DNA of 64,000 bases from contig JAPLCB010000010.1 in the NCBI GenBank assembly GCA_026392455.1, forward strand, positions 62,001 through 126,000, read 5' to 3'. The notes beneath the pieces are model-generated. The model was not told where the DNA came from and did not search any database. It was given only the letters and a program-made list of their open reading frames with translations. This document shows, one piece after another, positions 62,944 through 64,000 of the stretch. Each line of letters opens with the position of its first letter. Within the stretch, counting starts at the first letter, position 1. A program made the translations under genes and the position numbers. This DNA comes from Propionibacteriales bacterium. Lineage in GTDB: Bacteria; Actinomycetota; Actinomycetes; Propionibacteriales; Nocardioidaceae.

Positions 62944-63689
62944 CGAACACCTTCCTGGTGATGGGTGGGTCGGGGCTGGACCGGAAGTCGGCGGGCCCAC
63001 AGGCGGATACCTTGTATTCGGATCCGAACGGCCCCGAGGATTGCCGCCGGTGCCGCCCGGAAAATGGTTCGGCGGGTGGTGCTCGTCACGGCCTGCCCGA
63101 GAAGGACGGCGTCGAAGACGGTGCGGTCGGCGGTCACGAGCCGGACCGTGATCTGCAACCGGTCCGTGGGGGCCGGGACGGTGAGCTCGTAATGCCCGTC
63201 GGTGCCGTGGAACGGCGAGACGTACATCGCCTTGGAGACCAGCGCCCGGCCCGCGGCATCGGGGTGCACGAGGTAGGCGTGCCGGTCGCCGTAGGTGTTG
63301 TGCACCTCGACGACCGTGGCCGCGAGGGCGCCGGTCGCGTCGTGGCACCAGAAGACGCTGATCGGGTTGAAGTTGTAGCCGAAGGCGCGGGCATTGGCAG
63401 CCATCAGGATCCGGCCACCGGTGACCACGATGCCCTCGGCGGCCAGGAAGGCCTCCAGGTTCTGCCTGATCGTGCGGTCCGGTACGCCGAGGTGGTCGCG
63501 GGCCTCGAACCGGCCGAGCACCCCGTGGTCGGGGAGCTCGTCGAGGTCGACCACCCACAGGTAGGAGGTGTTGGTGAACCGGTTCTTCAGGGGCCCCCGA
63601 CGGGTGTGCGTGATGGTGCTCCGGTAGATCACCGGGGTACTGGTCAGCGCGCTCACCGGGCTGGGCCGCGAACCGGTCGAGGCGCTCAC
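62940..63689 (-). CDS. DUF1365 protein
   Basis: A 249-residue protein of the DUF1365 family. Typical features: VIYRSTITHTRRGPLKNRFT, YLWVVDLDELP, ANARAFGYNFNPISVFWCHD, VVEVHNTYGDRHAYLV and KAMYVSPFHGTDGHYEL. The starting GTG at 63689 overlaps the stop of the FAD oxidoreductase (GTGA). The family always occurs with the FAD oxidoreductase and CFA-type methyltransferases (for example Rv0448c), so it acts in the same lipid modification. Its biochemical role is unknown. Confidence 0.9.
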   Translation of the reverse strand: MSASTGSRPSPVSALTSTPVIYRSTITHTRRGPLKNRFTNTSYLWVVDLDELPDHGVLGRFEARDHLGVPDRTIRQNLEAFLAAEGIVVTGGRILMAANARAFGYNFNPISVFWCHDATGALAATVVEVHNTYGDRHAYLVHPDAAGRALVSKAMYVSPFHGTDGHYELTVPAPTDRLQITVRLVTADRTVFDAVLLGQAVTSTTRRTIFRAAPAAILGAVRIRIQGIRLWARRLPVQPRPTHHQEGVR

Positions 63690-64000
63690 GCGCTCGGTTC
63701 CTCCGGCCACCCGAGTCCGAGCTTCGCGGCGGCAGCGGCGCCGGACCGGGAGCCGTCCTCGTGGAAGCCCCAGCCGTGCCAGGCACCGGCGAAGACCAAC
63801 CGGTCGCTGTCGATCTCGGGCAGCCGGCGCTGGGCCGCGACCGAGGTCGGGTTGTAGATCGGGTGCGCGTAGTGCCGGACCGCGATGATCTTGGCCGGGT
63901 CGATCTGGTCGCTCGAGCCGAGCGTGACGAAGTAGCGCACGCCGTCTGCCGAGGGCAGGGACATCAGCCGGGTCATGTCGTAGCTGACCGTGACGGCGTC
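63686..64000 (-). CDS. FAD-dependent oxidoreductase (C-terminal part, cut by window edge)
   Basis: The last 104 codons of a protein of the flavin amine-oxidase-like group that precedes DUF1365 in lipid-modification operons. The visible part begins DAVTVSYDMTRLMSLPSADG and ends with the C-terminal FAD-contact motif FAGAWHGWGFHEDGSRSGAA. The N-terminal Rossmann domain lies outside the window. In this operon type the enzyme likely reduces a methylene intermediate of the methylated acyl chain, an inference from bacterial tuberculostearic-acid-type systems. Confidence 0.87.
   Translation of the reverse strand, partial: DAVTVSYDMTRLMSLPSADGVRYFVTLGSSDQIDPAKIIAVRHYAHPIYNPTSVAAQRRLPEIDSDRLVFAGAWHGWGFHEDGSRSGAAAAAKLGLGWPEEPSA

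Overview
The window is about 64 kb of very GC-rich chromosome. It has closely packed, often overlapping genes (ATGA, GTGA and TGATG junctions), Shine-Dalgarno starts, Tat-type leaders, a GlgE alpha-glucan pathway, a PhoP-type operator and a mycobacterial-like fatty-acid methylation operon. Together these point to an actinobacterium, most likely Propionibacteriales (Nocardioides-like). The taxonomy is inferred, because no marker rRNA is present. No rRNA, tRNA, CRISPR array, transposase or phage gene was seen.

Layout. 1-1188: start of a LysR regulator divergent from an EamA exporter. 1192-15508: a long phosphate-uptake operon behind a candidate PHO box. It encodes PstC, a PstA-PstS fusion, two more binding-protein-like proteins, three secreted proteins sharing an unrecognised two-cysteine domain (one carries a WxL-interacting-type region, another a WxL-like tail), a sortase-like protein lacking both catalytic residues, and PstB. 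This looks like a Pst transporter merged with a cell-surface assembly. 15694-23452: a Nudix protein, then the glgE-treS-mak-glgB operon. 23599-25266: a PhoD phosphatase. 25360-40020: a polyamine uptake and degradation island (Lrp-type regulator, PotDABC-type transporter, two FAD amine oxidases, two aminotransferases, two aldehyde dehydrogenases, a saccharopine-dehydrogenase-family enzyme). 40047-44962: a compact RiPP cluster of lasso-peptide type with a 39-residue precursor, RRE/PqqD protein, B2 protease, HPr-kinase-like kinase, nucleotidyltransferase and ABC exporter, but no asparagine-synthetase-like lasso cyclase. 44983-50987: glgP and glgX with an AbiEi/nuclease-like gene between them. 51054-58641: a metallopeptidase, enoyl-CoA hydratase, small membrane protein, EtfBA, a membrane-anchored EEP-family phosphatase, cysteine desulfurase and MnmA. 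58549-64000: two small proteins, then a tightly overlapping operon of two cyclopropane-synthase-family methyltransferases with DUF1295, DUF1365 and an FAD oxidoreductase that runs off the end.

How the parts work together. Phosphate genes (pst operon, phoD) and glycogen genes (glgE, treS, mak, glgB, glgP, glgX) are spread through the window. The polyamine island can take putrescine-type substrates through aminobutyraldehyde to GABA and succinate semialdehyde. Cysteine desulfurase and MnmA together supply tRNA thiolation.

Strongest leads: (1) the lasso-like cluster without a cyclase, whose precursor ends in serine and lacks an acidic residue at ring positions 7-9; (2) the Pst/surface operon with internal-signal fusions and a catalytically dead sortase; (3) a dispersed hairpin element found three times, two copies of which flank one gene in opposite orientation; (4) an intergenic 56-bp perfect palindrome whose outer repeat copies supply the stop codons of both convergent genes.
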